The notes under the pieces were generated by a model that was not told where the DNA came from, ran no database searches, and worked only from the letters and a program-made list of their open reading frames with translations. 7,037 nt of DNA from Acetobacteraceae bacterium (GTDB lineage Bacteria > Pseudomonadota > Alphaproteobacteria > Acetobacterales > Acetobacteraceae): assembly GCA_947446625.1 (NCBI GenBank), contig CANFIE010000209.1, positions 1 to 7,037 of the forward strand, written 5' to 3'. The position numbers and the translations under genes are program-made. This document shows positions 6,623-7,037 of the stretch, piece after piece. Each line of letters opens with the position of its first letter. Within the stretch, counting starts at the first letter, position 1.

Positions 6623-7037
6623 TTACGCCCGGATCCCCAGGATCGGCGAGCGCCGCAGCCGCGCCCGCGCCTTGCTCACCAGGCCGGGCGCCCAGCGCGC
6701 CAGCCGAGACAACTCACGCTCCACTTCCTGGCGCAGCGACGGGTTCTCCCGGTCATTCATCACCACGCCCGCCAGGCTACCGCCGGCGCGCAGCAGCTTT
6801 TCCTGCGCCTGGCGCACCTTGTCGGCCTTGGTGCGGCCGGCCAGCACCACCAGCAGCGTGGTCGGCGCCTTGGCGGCAATGGCCAGGCCCGAGGGCCCCG
6901 CCAGCGGCGCCGGGCTCAGCAGGGCCGGGGCGTCCAGCACCACCATGCCCCAGTCGCGCTGCCATTCGCTCATTTTCCACGCCAGATAGGCCGGGTCGCG
7001 CCAATCATCCCCGGCATCGGCCGGCACGCTCACCACG
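6623..7037 (-). CDS. CpsD/Wzc-like P-loop ATPase (putative BY-kinase), C-terminal part only
   Basis: About 138 codons of the C-terminal half are visible. The coding region enters from the right edge and the first GTG codons there are internal, not starts. WGMVVLDAPALL (29-40 of the visible part) fits the Walker B strand of MinD/CpsD-type ATPases (hydrophobic-DxPP-like). The next strand, TTLLVVLAGRTKADKV (59-74), and the LAGVVMND segment (88-95) fit the family pattern ending in GvVlN. In EPS loci such proteins pair with a Wzz-type co-polymerase and drive polymer assembly by ATP-dependent phosphorylation cycles, and a stand-alone co-polymerase is encoded downstream. The C-terminus is Arg-rich (KARARLRRSPILGIRA) and lacks the tyrosine cluster of true BY-kinases; the only tyrosine visible is residue 17. 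The Walker A and A' motifs would be outside the window, so kinase activity cannot be judged. Stop TAA at 6625-6623. Confidence 0.8.
   Translation of the reverse strand, partial: VVSVPADAGDDWRDPAYLAWKMSEWQRDWGMVVLDAPALLSPAPLAGPSGLAIAAKAPTTLLVVLAGRTKADKVRQAQEKLLRAGGSLAGVVMNDRENPSLRQEVERELSRLARWAPGLVSKARARLRRSPILGIRA

Noticed and set aside
5526..6989. Plus-strand open frame of 487 codons opposite the acyltransferase, glycosyltransferase and ATPase genes
   Set aside because: Same explanation: no recognisable motif, biased composition, and fully antisense to well-supported genes. The plus-strand frames at 1480-2907, 470-1363 and 4481-5854 were rejected for the same reason.
7034..7036. GTG at the right edge as the true start of the ATPase gene
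   Set aside because: The visible part lacks the Walker A and A' motifs that must precede the Walker B strand in this family, so the gene must begin beyond the window.

Overview
This window is a compact, GC-rich (roughly two thirds or more G+C by eye) stretch of bacterial DNA. All eight genes lie on the minus strand, so it is transcribed from right to left. The gene set, very short intergenic gaps, strong GGAG-type ribosome binding sites and composition suggest a Gram-negative high-GC proteobacterium. Alphaproteobacteria such as Sphingomonadales or Acetobacteraceae/Rhodospirillales are my best guess, but nothing here fixes the genus.

Layout in transcription order: (1) the C-terminal part of a CpsD/Wzc-type P-loop ATPase (7037-6623, cut by the window edge); (2) an 80-bp gap; (3) a left-handed beta-helix O-acyltransferase (6542-5832); (4) a TuaH-like glycosyltransferase (5827-4706); (5) a small lipoprotein with a degenerate OmpA-like domain (4653-4174); (6) a Wzz/GumC-type polysaccharide co-polymerase (4130-2673); (7) a GT4 glycosyltransferase (2661-1588); (8) a membrane-associated GT2 glycosyltransferase (1588-437); (9) an ExoY/WcaJ-type phosphoglycosyl transferase (422-1, 3' end outside the window). 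Genes 3 to 9 are separated by 1-bp overlaps to gaps of about 50 bp and look like one operon. The ATPase may belong to the same transcript.

Together they describe part of an exopolysaccharide or capsule export locus. The phosphoglycosyl transferase would load the first sugar phosphate on undecaprenyl phosphate, the three glycosyltransferases would extend the repeat unit, and the acyltransferase would decorate it. The co-polymerase with its separate ATPase partner would control chain length and export. No flippase (Wzx), polymerase (Wzy) or outer-membrane exporter (Wza/GumB family) is visible; they would have to lie outside the window.

Most genes belong to known families. The least conventional element is the OmpA-like lipoprotein placed directly in front of the co-polymerase gene. 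Two smaller oddities are a putative BY-kinase tail without a tyrosine cluster and a G/C-only hairpin exactly at the lipoprotein/co-polymerase junction. I see no RNA genes, mobile elements, CRISPR arrays or large repeats.
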